Part shown: positions 25,330 through 36,166 of the stretch, in pieces | How positions within the stretch are numbered: position 1 is the first letter of the stretch | Layout of the letters: every line of letters starts with the position of its first letter | From: Periconia sp. R9002 | Lineage: Eukaryota > Ascomycota > Dothideomycetes > Pleosporales > Periconiaceae | Assembly (NCBI GenBank): GCA_023627715.1 | Contig: JAMAHW010000011.1 | Coordinates: 310,001 to 374,000, forward strand | Direction of reading: 5' to 3' | Length of the DNA: 64,000 bases | Translations under genes and position numbers: made by a program | The notes under the pieces: generated by a model | The model's database searches: none | What the model saw: only the letters and a program-made list of their open reading frames with translations | What the model was told of the DNA's origin: nothing

Positions 25330-27240
25330 TCACACAAACTCGGGCCAGTAGTTGTATGGCATCAGGTTGGGGCCAGTCCATTTCTCGCCGTGGGCATTGG
25401 TGCGTGTTCCCGCGAAGAAGTCATCGTGGGCCTGTTCGAGCACTGCGAGCCACGAAGAAGGCTCGGGGTGCTTCATCCACTGGTTGTGGATGTGGTATGT
25501 CCAGGCCCCGCGGAAGAAGTTTTCGACGGTGCGATTGTTGGGCGGGAACTTGTCCTCGGAGAGGACGTAATCGGCTATGATGCCAGCCTTGCGGAGCTCC
25601 ACCTCTTCATTGGGCGTGGTTTGGAACGACTCGGCATGTTCCCCGTTTTTCGGAGTTGGTGCAGCAGCAGACGCGGGGATGTTCTCGTTCTCTGCGCGGT
25701 TGCGCTTAGCAAGCGTGGACGGTGCCTCCACATCTCGCAATTCCTTGGGTTCCGCGCTCGAGAAATTGAGAGGCTTGAGATGTGGTCCATCGTAGCTCTC
25801 CCATTCGTCCTTAATAGCATCCACTCTGCCTTTGAAAGCGGCACCGTAATCCCTCAGGCATGGAACAGTGCAGCGGCCCTCGCGGTCCCAGTTGAACTCG
25901 GTCCAGATGGGGTCGAAAGCTGCCGTCTCAAGCATAAGAAACTCCTGGTCGCGACCCTCCTTCCAAGCCATGCGACCCAGAACGCGAGGGTGGAAGTTGA
26001 GACCCATACGGATACCCCCGTAGAGGAGGTATGACGAAATGGAGGAGTTGGCAGTAAGCGACATGATGGCTGTGTTGTAATCTCCTGGGTGGGGATGGGC
26101 GGCCCAACGCTCAGCGAAGGCATGCTCCTTGGGTAGCAGAAGTGGGCGCATATCCCGAAGCATCAATACGTCCATGTCGAAGTAGGCTCCGCCGTGGATG
26201 TGCAGGACGATAAAACGCATGGCGTCCGAGACGGCCACCGGAAGGAATGTCATCTGCTTGGGGGTCAAAACCAGCCACTGCTGGCCGTCCTTGTCCTCGA
26301 CAATGTTCTCGGCGACGGGCTTCTCGCCCTTGGAGTTGGGTCTTCCAGGGCTGCTGTAGTAACCAAAACCGTTCCTGAGCTCCTCGTCCTTGGGTAGCGG
26401 GATTCTCGATGGGAACTTCCACTCCTTGAGGGTGATATCACCACGCTCCACGAGAGGGAGGAAGCGGGCAAAAAGAGCATCCTTTGTGAGCATGTTGTGC
26501 ACGGCGTTGGGGTTGTGGTCAGTGTCGAGCCAGATCCATAGGCGCGAGCAGGGCAGGTTCTGGGTGTACAAGTAGCTCTTGATGAAAGCCTCGACTCGCC
26601 AGGTAGCAGGGCCAGTCCAGTAAACGTGGAAGGGAATGATGGGGCCAGCGCAGGTACCAATGTCCGATCCATTGGCGGGCTTCGCCTCCTCGACTGAGAG
26701 GTAACTCTTCATGGTGTTTCCGTGACCATCGGCGTTGATGTACTCGGCTTTTCTGGGGTCCTGAGCGCTCGCCCGCTCAGCTTTGGCGGGTAGCTTGTAG
26801 TAGCGGTTTTCCTCGTCGGCGAAAAACTTCAAGCAGTCAAATACATTCCTCATCTTCTCAATGCCTTCATATGTGCCTCTGCATTCCTCCACCAGCATGT
26901 GCAAATCGGCCTCGGTGTCAACATGGGGTCGGGGACCGTAGAAATCGTCCTTGATCTGAACGGCGGAAGGAGGGCGGTTGAAGACGTTGGCATGGGGGTT
27001 GACGGTGATGGTCTTGGGAGAGCTCATGAACTTGACTTGGACGCCAGCCTTTGTGGTCTTGATCAGTTCCGTAGGGCCCGTCTTGTCGAGAAAAGCAGGG
27101 ATACCAAGCTTTCCCTTGCTGGCCACCGAGGGCCCGGTCAACATGCTCACTGAGCCATAGATGACAGCGTAGAGAAGAGCAGCAAGGGTCAGGTTGCGAA
27201 GCAGGGTGAGGAAAGCTCTCGCGCGCGTGTTTTCGGCCAT
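25330..27240 (-). CDS. Type II membrane glycosyltransferase with DXD motif (GT32-like)
   Basis: A single-exon gene of 636 residues. A hydrophobic segment near residues 12-35 (LTLLRNLTLAALLYAVIYGS) looks like a signal anchor for the secretory pathway. The catalytic core has IPFHVYWTGP, RLWIWLDTDHNP and YFDMDVLMLRDM, the DXD nucleotide-sugar/metal site of the 'sugar-binding region containing DXD' family (Pfam Gly_transf_sug). A long insert follows, with RNRAENEN and PASAAAPTPKN. The ending contains AWTYHIHNQWMKHPEP. Family members transfer mannose or other hexoses in the Golgi. The donor and acceptor cannot be inferred here. The start choice is supported by the immediate signal anchor and by the absence of upstream in-frame extension. 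Confidence 0.88.
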   Translation of the reverse strand: MAENTRARAFLTLLRNLTLAALLYAVIYGSVSMLTGPSVASKGKLGIPAFLDKTGPTELIKTTKAGVQVKFMSSPKTITVNPHANVFNRPPSAVQIKDDFYGPRPHVDTEADLHMLVEECRGTYEGIEKMRNVFDCLKFFADEENRYYKLPAKAERASAQDPRKAEYINADGHGNTMKSYLSVEEAKPANGSDIGTCAGPIIPFHVYWTGPATWRVEAFIKSYLYTQNLPCSRLWIWLDTDHNPNAVHNMLTKDALFARFLPLVERGDITLKEWKFPSRIPLPKDEELRNGFGYYSSPGRPNSKGEKPVAENIVEDKDGQQWLVLTPKQMTFLPVAVSDAMRFIVLHIHGGAYFDMDVLMLRDMRPLLLPKEHAFAERWAAHPHPGDYNTAIMSLTANSSISSYLLYGGIRMGLNFHPRVLGRMAWKEGRDQEFLMLETAAFDPIWTEFNWDREGRCTVPCLRDYGAAFKGRVDAIKDEWESYDGPHLKPLNFSSAEPKELRDVEAPSTLAKRNRAENENIPASAAAPTPKNGEHAESFQTTPNEEVELRKAGIIADYVLSEDKFPPNNRTVENFFRGAWTYHIHNQWMKHPEPSSWLAVLEQAHDDFFAGTRTNAHGEKWTGPNLMPYNYWPEFV

Positions 27241-28528
27241 GTTGAAGGGGGCAGAATGGAGTCGTAGGCTTCGCGATTGGTGTTATGGGTCGAAAGTAAG
27301 GCGAGGCAAATATGCCTCTCGCGTAGAGCACGCGCGAAATGTGTCGACGTGGTGATTGTGTCGCAATGCGGAAGTGGTGTGACGGTGTCGAACGGGGGTG
27401 TGGTGTGGTTGGATAGGTTGAAGGGGAGGGAGGCGGACAATTGGCAGTATTAAACAGGAGTACAAAATAAGGCCAGTCGTGATCCTGGGAGGATGACTGG
27501 AAAAAAGGGTTTGGGCTGTGTCTTGGTGGGTTGAAGTGAAGTGGGTTGGTTGCAGGAGTGGAGGCAGTGCTGCGGCACAGAGGGAGTTTCGGGGGCCGAT
27601 CAGGAGCAAAGGAGCAACGGTGTCGGCCAGACAAGGAACCAAACGCAGGTGGTGGTTTCAGGAACCAGGCAAAGTCGACTCGGAGGGTACAGAGACGAGT
27701 GTCTATGGACCAGAACCAGGGCGTGCAACGGTACTATTAGGCGTGGCAGCGGTGCCTTTTTGACAGGTGATGGCGGTGGGTGGTTGGTGTTAGGAGCGAC
27801 TGTGGTGGTATAGGGGAATTAAGGGTAGGGTAGTAGCAGTCGGTAGCAGGGAAGAGAACGACAAGACAAGTACTGAGTTGGCAATGCCCAGTGAAAAGCG
27901 AATGAAAGAAGCAGAGCAGACAAGACAGAGAAGAGAGAGAGACGGGAGGAGAAACAAACGGCATGGGCTGTCAGTGGGTGTGTGAGGGAAAAGCGACGAC
28001 GCAGATGGGTACGGGCGACGCTAGATTCGCTCAGGGCAAATTAGCCACACTAAGACCCGCGCTTGTTTGCGCTAGGACAAAAACGAGGTAGCGCGGGATC
28101 CACCTACCACCTACCCCGACAACTGCTCAAGGCTCTCCCCCTATCAGCTTCTCTTTTTTGCTTGAAGATTGTCATTTCTTCCTTTACGAATCGGTTCAAT
28201 TTCATCTCCTTTCGGGTAGCCATCTCGCAGCAACTGACTTGGTCCCGCATCACTCACTAAAGACACGACGGTACGACGAGCTAATAATAAGGACCGACTG
28301 CTGTACCCTTCCTTCAGCCTCGTACTCTAATCTCTACACAGCTGTGGCTAATGCGGGCGTCGCCACTTGTTCCTTTCTCTTTTCTCATTGGCCTCTGCTC
28401 CCCTTTTTGATTCCTTTTGGTTTCAACCGCGTCTACAGCGCCGCGTACGCTTCTCCGATAGTTGCATGTCATCAGCATTTCCATCACCTTTCTGCTTCAC
28501 CAACCACAACGGTTCAAGTTGAAATCCC
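27241..28528. other. Intergenic: divergent promoter between the glycosyltransferase and the hydrolase-fold gene
   Basis: Open frames on both strands are low-complexity (Pro/Ser/Thr/His-rich) and overlap one another. Purine-rich and pyrimidine-rich tracts are common. No conserved protein motif was seen. Confidence 0.55.
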
Positions 28529-30276
28529 ATGCCACTGCCCAGGCCCTGTTTTCCGTTGCGCCAACTCGGCCGCGCATACTCGACCCCAGCTTTCCCTGCC
28601 CCGCGCGTCGAGTCCATCAGCGTATCGGCTCGATCTAACGGTTCCTTCACCATCGAGTAAGTCGCACTCAATCAATCCTCTGCCTTGTTTCCTCGTCACA
28701 ACCCACCTCGCCCATGAGGTCACGCTTCCACATCCGGCGAAGTGTCTGCATCCCTCTATCCTGCCCTGGTCTGTATGCCTATCGTCTTGCAGTACAACGT
28801 GGTGTATACAATGTGCACTGCAGCCCAAACGCGAACGTTACACCCACCTAGACGATCAACAAACAACAACACAGCCGCCGTCTGGGGCTTGCTTGCAGGG
28901 TGCATACGGATTCTGCGCCTTGCCGTCGCACCTTGGCTAGGCCACCGTCATCGCTAGCACATGCACATGCAAACCAACTTGCATCATCCCATCCAAGAAA
29001 AGGACACAACAATGCATCATCTGCGATTAAAAACAATCTTTTCTTCTGTACCTACGCATGAGCTAACTGTGACCCCTCCGCTAGCGTTTTTCACCCAAGG
29101 AAGCCTGCATCGCCCGTCATCATCTATCTGCCCTCAGGTCCCGTGATCCCAAAACTTCAAGAGGAAGAGGAGCGCATCATTTCAGCCTTGGCCCAAGCAA
29201 GCGATGCTGCCATTGCTCGTGTCAACTACCGCGCATCATCTGTCCACCAATACCCCACCCCCATCCACGACACCCTGCTCGCCTATGACTGGATCAAAGA
29301 GAATCTTCTCCAGAATGCTCTCACGAGGCCTGTCCCCGCAACCGTGGGCGTGTGCGGTGAGCTGGTTGGCGCCTCGCTGGCTGTCACTCTGGGCTTAACC
29401 GAATGTCACCGCGGTCAACATCGCGTCGGCGCTGTTTCCGTCAATAATCCCATTGTAGACTGGGTCTTTGCTGATGACCTACCCACTGTGCCCACCTCAG
29501 AACTGCCCGAGCCTCTAGCCCCAGAGGAGACTGCGTTCCCTGCAGACGAAGATCCCATGTCATTGAGCCCGGTTGATAGTGACGCGCAACCGCTGCCCAT
29601 CTCCAAAAGTGCGAAACGACCTGCTAAACCACCTTCTCAGACGGCATGGCAACTCCATGCCGACAGTCCCGTTCTTCCCACCGTGACCTTGTCTGCCGAG
29701 AGAGATGTCTTGTTCCGCAAGCCAGAGCACTTTTTTGACCGTTTTGCATCTCCCATCCACATGTTTCGTTCACCTCGTGGCACACTGATATACCCTCAAA
29801 GTGATGACTCTTTTGCGTCCCAACTGCCCGATTTTCCCCTCGATCTAGAAACGCAGATGGACCTCAACCATTATCAAACACTCGATGCCGCCTCCCCTGC
29901 TCCGCCGGAGCTGCCAACGCTGATCAGATGCCGTGCGTATGCTCGGTTCTACCCTCCTGCAGGCTTCAATCTTGATCTGCCCATCTGGCACGTGACTACC
30001 GGCGAGGAAAGTCCGTTGATGGATCAGGCGTCCGAGCTGTCCAAGTTACTGAAACGCAACATTGCTCGCCAGACGTTGAAAAGCACAACAGGTCGAGCAC
30101 GGTGGCATGATGATGCAGAGAAGGCGCAGTATGAGTCGTTTGCAGATGGCAGAGTGCAGCTGGCTACAGCCAAGGGAACAGGCCTCTGGACTTGGCAGGA
30201 ACAGGACTCCACGTGGAAAGACGATGTCGAGGCTGTGGGGTTGTGGATGAAGGAGCAATTGAAGCCTCAATTCTGA
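28529..30276 (+). CDS. Alpha/beta-hydrolase-fold protein, probably non-catalytic, possibly mitochondrial (middle exon unresolved)
   Basis: The main exon starts after an acceptor near 29084 (CTAAC branch, CGCTAG) and runs to 30276. It reads KPASPVIIYLPSGP, IARVNYR, YPTPIHDTLLAYDWI, GVCGELVGASLAVTLGLTEC and VNNPIVDWVF. It ends near WTWQEQDS and LWMKEQLKPQF. A good candidate first exon is 28529-28656. It encodes MPLPRPCFPLRQLGRAYSTP, which looks like a mitochondrial presequence, and stops at a GTAAGT donor after RSNGSFTIE. The sequence between 28657 and 29084 must hold another intron or a short exon that could not be fixed. The nucleophile elbow reads G-E-L-V-G rather than G-x-S-x-G, so serine hydrolase activity is unlikely. 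The family fold is inferred from the strand-turn pattern. The substrate or role is unknown. Confidence 0.65.
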
Positions 30277-30290
30277 TCGTCTCCAGCAAG

Positions 30291-31340
30291 TCACTCCGTC
30301 CGTTGAATCCTCGGCGGTGGTCGCAGGCTCTCTGGTACATGCAGATGTAGATGCCTGCACCACCTCACCGTGCGCGAGCGCATCTCGTCGGCATCCCAGA
30401 TCTCTTCCAAACCTGCCTCCTGCGCCTTTTCATATACCCATCTGTCGAGCCTTGCGGGGTCCCAATGTGGCGCCTCCACTCTGACGATCGGGCGCTGCCT
30501 ACTCCAATACTGGAGCAGACCGGGATACTCCAGCGTAGCCAGGTCGTTAAACCTTTCGGGCATCATCCCTCGTGGTCCTCGCAGCACCTTGTCGGACGTG
30601 AACGGCAAAAACAGCTCGAACCAATGCCGGCCACCCACTTCCAAATTCTCAACCCTGTTCGGAGCAGGCCTGGAACAAAAATTCGCAACATTGAGTTCCA
30701 CGCTGACGCACACGCGATACCCTTCCCTATTATCCCGGATCCTACAAATGAAATCCACCCACGGCCTCCTCTCAGGCTCAGCCAGATCTGGAGATGTATA
30801 CCCATACCCCATGGGCACCAGAAACGCAAAGCACGCCCGCTTCTTACTCTGCACGTACTCCTCGGGCTCCCGCCTCGTCTCCAACCCCCCGTCCCGAATA
30901 TACAGCGGGAAAACCCCCATCCGTAGCAGCTTTCTCAAATACTGTTTATCCCCCCACCCCTGCAGCGACCGCCCCTCGGCATCGCCCCAGAACCCAAACG
31001 GCAGCGCCTTGTGGATGTAGAACTCGCAGAGCCCGGCCAGCACGATCCACCGCGGGCTGTGCCACACGCGCTCGAACCATTTCTTCTCGTCGCTTCGTTT
31101 CTGCGCCGAGAGGGTGGTGGTGTGGATGCGCTGTTTGCGCGCGTGGTGGTAGATGGTGTAGATGAGGAGGAAGTAGAGAGCGGAGAGGATGGGGTGGTGT
31201 TTTAGGCGGAGGTAGATGGTTGTGAGGCTGGATTTTGTGGTCGTGGTGAGGGTGGTTAGGAGGGTGTTGGTTAGGGTTATGGTGTTGCAGAGGGGGGTGA
31301 GGTAGGGGGGTGGTGGGGGGAAGGTTAGGGCGGTTGGCAT
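30291..31340 (-). CDS. Hypothetical membrane protein (349 aa)
   Basis: An intronless frame. The N-terminus is Thr/Leu/Pro-rich, with hydrophobic segments near residues 15-40 and 48-66 (HPILSALYFLLIYTIYHHA). A charged region (KKWFERVWHSPRW) follows. The cytosolic-looking remainder carries CFAFLVPMGYGYTSPDL, RVCVSVELNVANF and PHWDPARLDRWV. I do not recognise the family. Composition and the absence of stops support a real gene. Its stop codon lies 14 bp from that of the convergent hydrolase-fold gene, so the transcripts must overlap in their 3' UTRs. The ATG at 31340 is the first in frame. Confidence 0.72.
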   Translation of the reverse strand: MPTALTFPPPPPYLTPLCNTITLTNTLLTTLTTTTKSSLTTIYLRLKHHPILSALYFLLIYTIYHHARKQRIHTTTLSAQKRSDEKKWFERVWHSPRWIVLAGLCEFYIHKALPFGFWGDAEGRSLQGWGDKQYLRKLLRMGVFPLYIRDGGLETRREPEEYVQSKKRACFAFLVPMGYGYTSPDLAEPERRPWVDFICRIRDNREGYRVCVSVELNVANFCSRPAPNRVENLEVGGRHWFELFLPFTSDKVLRGPRGMMPERFNDLATLEYPGLLQYWSRQRPIVRVEAPHWDPARLDRWVYEKAQEAGLEEIWDADEMRSRTVRWCRHLHLHVPESLRPPPRIQRTE

Positions 31341-32705
31341 TTTGGTGGGAGGTGGGAGGTATGTAAGGATACGATTATGTTTTCGTGGGAAGAGAGAGGC
31401 TGGTAAATGTGATGTTCGGTGCTGGTAATGGTGTTGTGTCGTTGATGAGGTTGTGTAGTGGGTATTGTAGTTTGAGAGAGAGAGAGAGAGAGAGAGAGAA
31501 AGGGGGGGGGGTCAATCAGCTTGCGAATGTTTCCCACCCGTTTGTCTTTGTTTGTTGCGTGGTTTTCATTCAGCGTTACATCTTCTTTCTTTGAAGAAAA
31601 TGGATGGATCCGGCGAATTTGCGATACAAGCAAAACCTGAAAGTGTTTTCTTTGTTCTCACCTTTCAGTTTGAGTTTTCGCGTGGGTGAGGTGAAATTTT
31701 TCATTTACACGACTGAGCGCTTTTTTTTTGGAGACGTTAGGGAAGTTTGGCGATGTTGTGGGTAATTATGTGCATTTGATTTATATAGTTATATTTCTTC
31801 ATTTATTTCTCTTTTCCCCCCCCCCCCTTTTTTTTTCTTTGAAGCGCAAATTTTCAAAATTTAGGAAGGAAAGAAGGAGTGTTACGATAAACTTGTTTTT
31901 CCACTCATTCCAGGAAAATATGTTTATTATGATGTATGTATGCAAAACAAAGTGGAGATAGGTAGAGGGGGGAGAGGAGAGGAGAGAGAGGAGAGGAAGG
32001 GAAAGAAAAGCTAGCTAGGTTGGGGAATGAAAGATTTATGGCTATTGATGCGTAAAAGAAGAGGGGTAAGGGGAGTATTTTTTTTTTTCTTTTAAGAATT
32101 ATTTAAAAAAGGTAAATTATCTTTTCTACCAAAAGAAAGTCACGGGCGTTGTATGAGACTGACGGTCGTGGTCTTAGGTGGTTAGCTTCCATCTTGATTT
32201 AGTATGAGGCTTGATAAGGGGGGAAATAATGTCTACGCTGTAATACTTGATGGAGGTGTGAGGTAAGCGAAGTAGTTGTAAGAAAGAACGCACAGTAGAA
32301 GGACTTTGATGTAATTAAAGAGCTTTACTACGATGGAATTAGTTTTGAGGATAGTAAAACTAAGTTGTCGTACACGGTGCCTTATGTACATGCAACTCTA
32401 CTGGTCTCTGCCCTAAGTAACGCGCAACCCCCCTTGTTACAACCAGGGTAGAACATGGGTTTTTTTGTATGAGAGCACCAATCGTAGACGCGTCCACCCA
32501 CAAGGGGATGGGCAGAGACCAGTAAGGTTCGCGAGCCTAATTGCAAGGCTGCGTTTTTGGCAGCCATCAAATACGAGAACGTGGGTTGCGCAGCTGAGCC
32601 GATAGGTAGGTAACATCAACGCTGGCTGTCGAACACAATAGAACTCAGCAATCTCACAATATTTGGCGGTGGTACGGACATCATTGAATCTCGTTACACC
32701 AACCC
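31341..32705. other. Intergenic AT-rich stretch with homopolymer tracts
   Basis: Contains a GA microsatellite, G, C and T homopolymer runs (31.5, 31.8 and 32.08 kb) and purine-rich sequence near 31.97 kb. No supportable coding region was found. Small frames near 32.4-32.7 kb lack motifs. Confidence 0.6.
31473..31500. repeat. (GA)n microsatellite followed by a G tract
   Basis: About thirteen GA units precede AAA and about ten G. It lies upstream of the minus-strand membrane protein gene and could influence its promoter. Confidence 0.9.
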
Positions 32706-34892
32706 ATGGCATCATCTAATCTAAACCCGGTCTATAGCAACTGTATGGATAATGTACGTCGATACCACTCCATGTCGCTTATCAGGCTGACAGGAGCAGG
32801 ATACCCAGCCTTCACAACCAGAGGGGTCTCTCGAGGCGCCTGCCTATGGTCTCAAGGTTGTGGCAGAAGGAGCGCAACCGGTGGTGGAGTATGGCATCTG
32901 TAGCATCAGAAGAGCCCGTTCTGACAGTCTCCAGCATCGTTGCTGTCCATGGCTTGAATGGCCATCGCGACAGGACCTGGACAGCCACAAACGGCATCCA
33001 CTGGCTCCGCAACCTCCTCCCTGACGACATCCCAAATGCGCGTATCTTCTGCTGGGGATACGACGCCAACACGCACGGCGATCGCGTCAGCTGCCAGTAT
33101 CTCTACGATTATGCACAGCAACTCGTCATGGACCTGTGTCTGAAAAGGAAGCGTACACATGTGAGAGAGAGGGAGAGCGAAGATTCATGAGAGACGGCTC
33201 TGATTGATGCTGGCAGACAACAAGGCGGCCGATCATTTTTGTAGCTCATAGCCTAGGCGGCATAGTTGTCAAGAGCGTATGTAGGCCCTCGTCGCTCTCA
33301 GTTCGAGTCAGTCGAGACTGACTAGGTACCTATGCCAGGCTCTTATCCACTCGGATGCGGCACGCAAAGGCGCGCTGGAAGAACACCAGTCGATCAAGAA
33401 GTCGACTTATGGAATCATATTCTTGGGCACGCCTCATCAGGGCGGCAGCGGAGTGCCGCTCGGAAATTTATTAGTCAACATAGGATCATTGTTCATGCCC
33501 ACCAACAACCGCGTACTCCAGCACCTGGAGCGAGACTCGGAATGGCTCCAGTTGCAGCTGAGACAGTATGCACCGATTAGCGGCGACTTTGTGACGAAAT
33601 TCGCGTACGAAGAGTATAAGACCCCGACGGCACTGGGGCATTCGATCATGGTATATCATCTCATGATGTATGGACGGAGCAACTGCTAATGGTGCAGGTG
33701 GTACCGAAAGCATCGGCTGCAGTCCCAGGCGCGGCCGATGCTGAACACATTATGATTCATGCGGATCATAATAATATGGTCAAGTTTGGGTCAAAGGAGG
33801 ACCATGGGTACGAGACTGTGTCGGGGCATTTGCAGATTATGGCAGATAGTGCGAGCGGCGTCATCGCCCAACGATGGGGGGAAGAAAGTAGAGTCACTGC
33901 GAGTATGTAGCATCTACGCAGTCAACGCTAAATATCTAGGATCAATGTTTGCTGAGTTATCAATATTTAGCGCGTGGCAAAGGTGAAGATTTAGAACACA
34001 TGACGCGAACTGTTCAAAACCCTGGAGGTAACGTTATCAGCACCAGTGCTTAATGTCATAAACACTAACTCTTTGTCCAGCAGCGCAAAAAGGACTCTGG
34101 ATCGTTCCAGTGAAGAGAAACCCCCTCTTCACGGGCCTTGAGGAGCAACTCACACAGCTACAAGACATGCTATGCACCCCAGACCAAGCCAACAAAGACC
34201 ACACCACCACAATCGCCATCACAGGGCCCCGCGGGACGGGAAAAACTCAACTGGCGGTAGAGTTCCTATACCGTACCAGAGACAAGTACAAACACCACCC
34301 CACCATCGTCTGGATCCCAGGTATCGACGCGGAAAGCGTACAGAATGCATATCTCGAAGTGGCCATGCAATTCGGGATACCGGGATGGGACGACGACGAC
34401 GACGACAAATACGACGTCAAGAAACTCGTGCAAGAGTTTCTGAGCACTGAGCAAGCGGGGAAGTGGTTGCTTGTATTCGACAACGCCGACGACGACATCG
34501 ACATGTCTACCCAGACCATTCGCGACCATCTCCCAAAGAGCAAGCAAGGAAGCATCATCTTCATACTGCGCGATAGGAGAAGGGCGTTTAGGCTGGCAGC
34601 ACCTCGGAAGGTCGTCCAAGTCCCGCAAGACAATGAGGATATTACCGAGCTGCTTCGACGGAGGCGGGCCGCGTTTGAGCTGGTTAAAGTGATGCTTGGA
34701 ACGCATAACTTCGACACGTTGTATGCTATGTTTAATTGCGCTACCATGTACAAAGCGTACGGTCGTCTTGCAGAGGCGATTCAGCTGCTCGAGGAATGTG
34801 TGCAGCTCCAGGGTCGCATGTTCGGCGTCCATCATCCGGATGTCGTAGCTTCGGCTGCAACGTTGTCGGAGTGGAAAGCAGCGCAGATCTAA
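32706..34892 (+). CDS. Contracted STAND protein: SesB-like esterase, partial NB-ARC, TPR remnant
   Basis: Proposed exons 32706-32753, 32794-32888, 32935-33160, 33217-33276, 33339-33650, 33698-33902 and 34081-34892 join in phase to 585 residues. The N-terminal serine-esterase domain shows GLKVVAEG, DIVAVHGLNGH, the nucleophile elbow VAHSLGG, IIFLGTPHQGG and a catalytic-His-like HADHNNMVKF. The NB-ARC begins PVKRNPLFTGLEEQL, with P-loop ITGPRGTGKTQLAVEF and Walker B KWLLVFDNADDD. It then breaks off. After SIIFILRDRRRAF and DNEDITELL the protein jumps straight into the last TPR-like unit (YGRLAEAIQLLEECVQL, HHPDVV). The GLPLAL/ARC region and most TPRs are missing. An Asp run (six GAC codons at about 34388-34406) sits in the NB-ARC. 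Related fungal proteins link a lipase-like effector to a sensor in heterokaryon incompatibility. The short exon 1 is the least certain part. Confidence 0.75.
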
Positions 34893-36166
34893 CGATATAA
34901 AATTGGGAATTTTACACGCAGATTTTTCTTTTCTTTTCTTTTCTTTTTTTTTCCCTTTGCGAACTTGGAGTCAGGGAGTACTTCAACTCGTTCATTCAGT
35001 TCATCTAGATACTCGCCTGCCATTCCCCATTGATCTAATCTAACTAACCACGAAGCAACGAACAATAATTGATGTATGCGTATAATTTTTAGTTCGAGAG
35101 CCTGGTTTCGGTGTGAAGTGAAGCGGGTGAATAGAAGGGAAAGGGGCGATGATGTACTTCTGAGCGAGCTTAGGTGAGTTGAGGAGGTAAGTTACTCGGT
35201 GCGCAAGTACACGTGTAATTTCTACGTCCGGCGCCGGAGTAGAGAGCAAAGGGGGGATTGAATTTATATATAATCTCATTTCGTTTGTTGTAGGAAAAGA
35301 AGGTGGAACGAATAAAAGTTACTAATTCAAACCCTGAACTAAATGGATGTATATTTTTTTAATTAAAAAAAAAGATGTTTTACTTCTCCCCTGACATTTC
35401 TTTCTGTGCCCGATTCACCTCACACCTGACTTCCCCGAGATGAAAGACGTTGTTTTGTTCGTCCCCTCGCACGTCAAAGGCTGGACCGGGTTATAAAGTC
35501 CAAAGTTTTAGCCCCTATGTGGATTTTCTTCTGCCGGGCGGTCTTGCTACTTCGTTTTCCATCTTCCTTGCACAGCTAGCCAATCACTTGTGATTTGATC
35601 ACCGATATTCCATGAGATTTCCATATATCTGCTGTTCTTCTTTCAGTTGCTGCTGGATCCTGTACACGAGACTCCGGCGTGTAGCACCGCTTCTATGTCT
35701 TCTTTCGGGTCTACTTCATCCTTTGAAGCGGAGGGGCTACGCATATCTGTCTCAGAGGTGGTGCTGTCGAGATGGCTGCAGTGTAGCGGGAGGACTCGTG
35801 TAGACAGCGTGGGAAGTATCCAGTTAGAGCTGATCCTTTCCTCTTGCCTGTTGTGCAGGTTGGTCTGTGTAAATCAAACGTACGTGACGCGTTTGGGGTC
35901 TCGGGGTCTGGTGAGTAGCCATCGGGCTTGCCTGTGTGATTTTGTCGGTAGGATTGATGTAGACAACCTCCTGTAGGTATTCGTGAACCATGGGGTGTTG
36001 GCTGTTGCACGTTCCCTCGTACCTTGTCATCAGCCCCTTTCGAACGAGGAACCATGATCTTCGAACTCCACGTATTGTAAAGGGTCATCCCTTCATCAAC
36101 GAGCATACCCCATTCCTCCCGTCAATGCTGAACTGTTTGTTTGAAAACTTTTGAAAACTCAAACGC
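34893..36166. other. Intergenic between the STAND gene and the Zn2Cys6 regulator
   Basis: Starts with a TTTTC repeat tract (about 34.92-34.95 kb) and is AT-rich to 35.4 kb. Frames near 35.6-36.1 kb on both strands overlap, have no motif and no intron logic. Nothing further was recognised. Confidence 0.55.

Noticed and set aside
28158..28940. 260-codon plus-strand frame upstream of the hydrolase-fold gene
   Set aside because: Low-complexity Ser/Pro/His composition without a motif. A better first exon of the hydrolase-fold gene lies in another frame.
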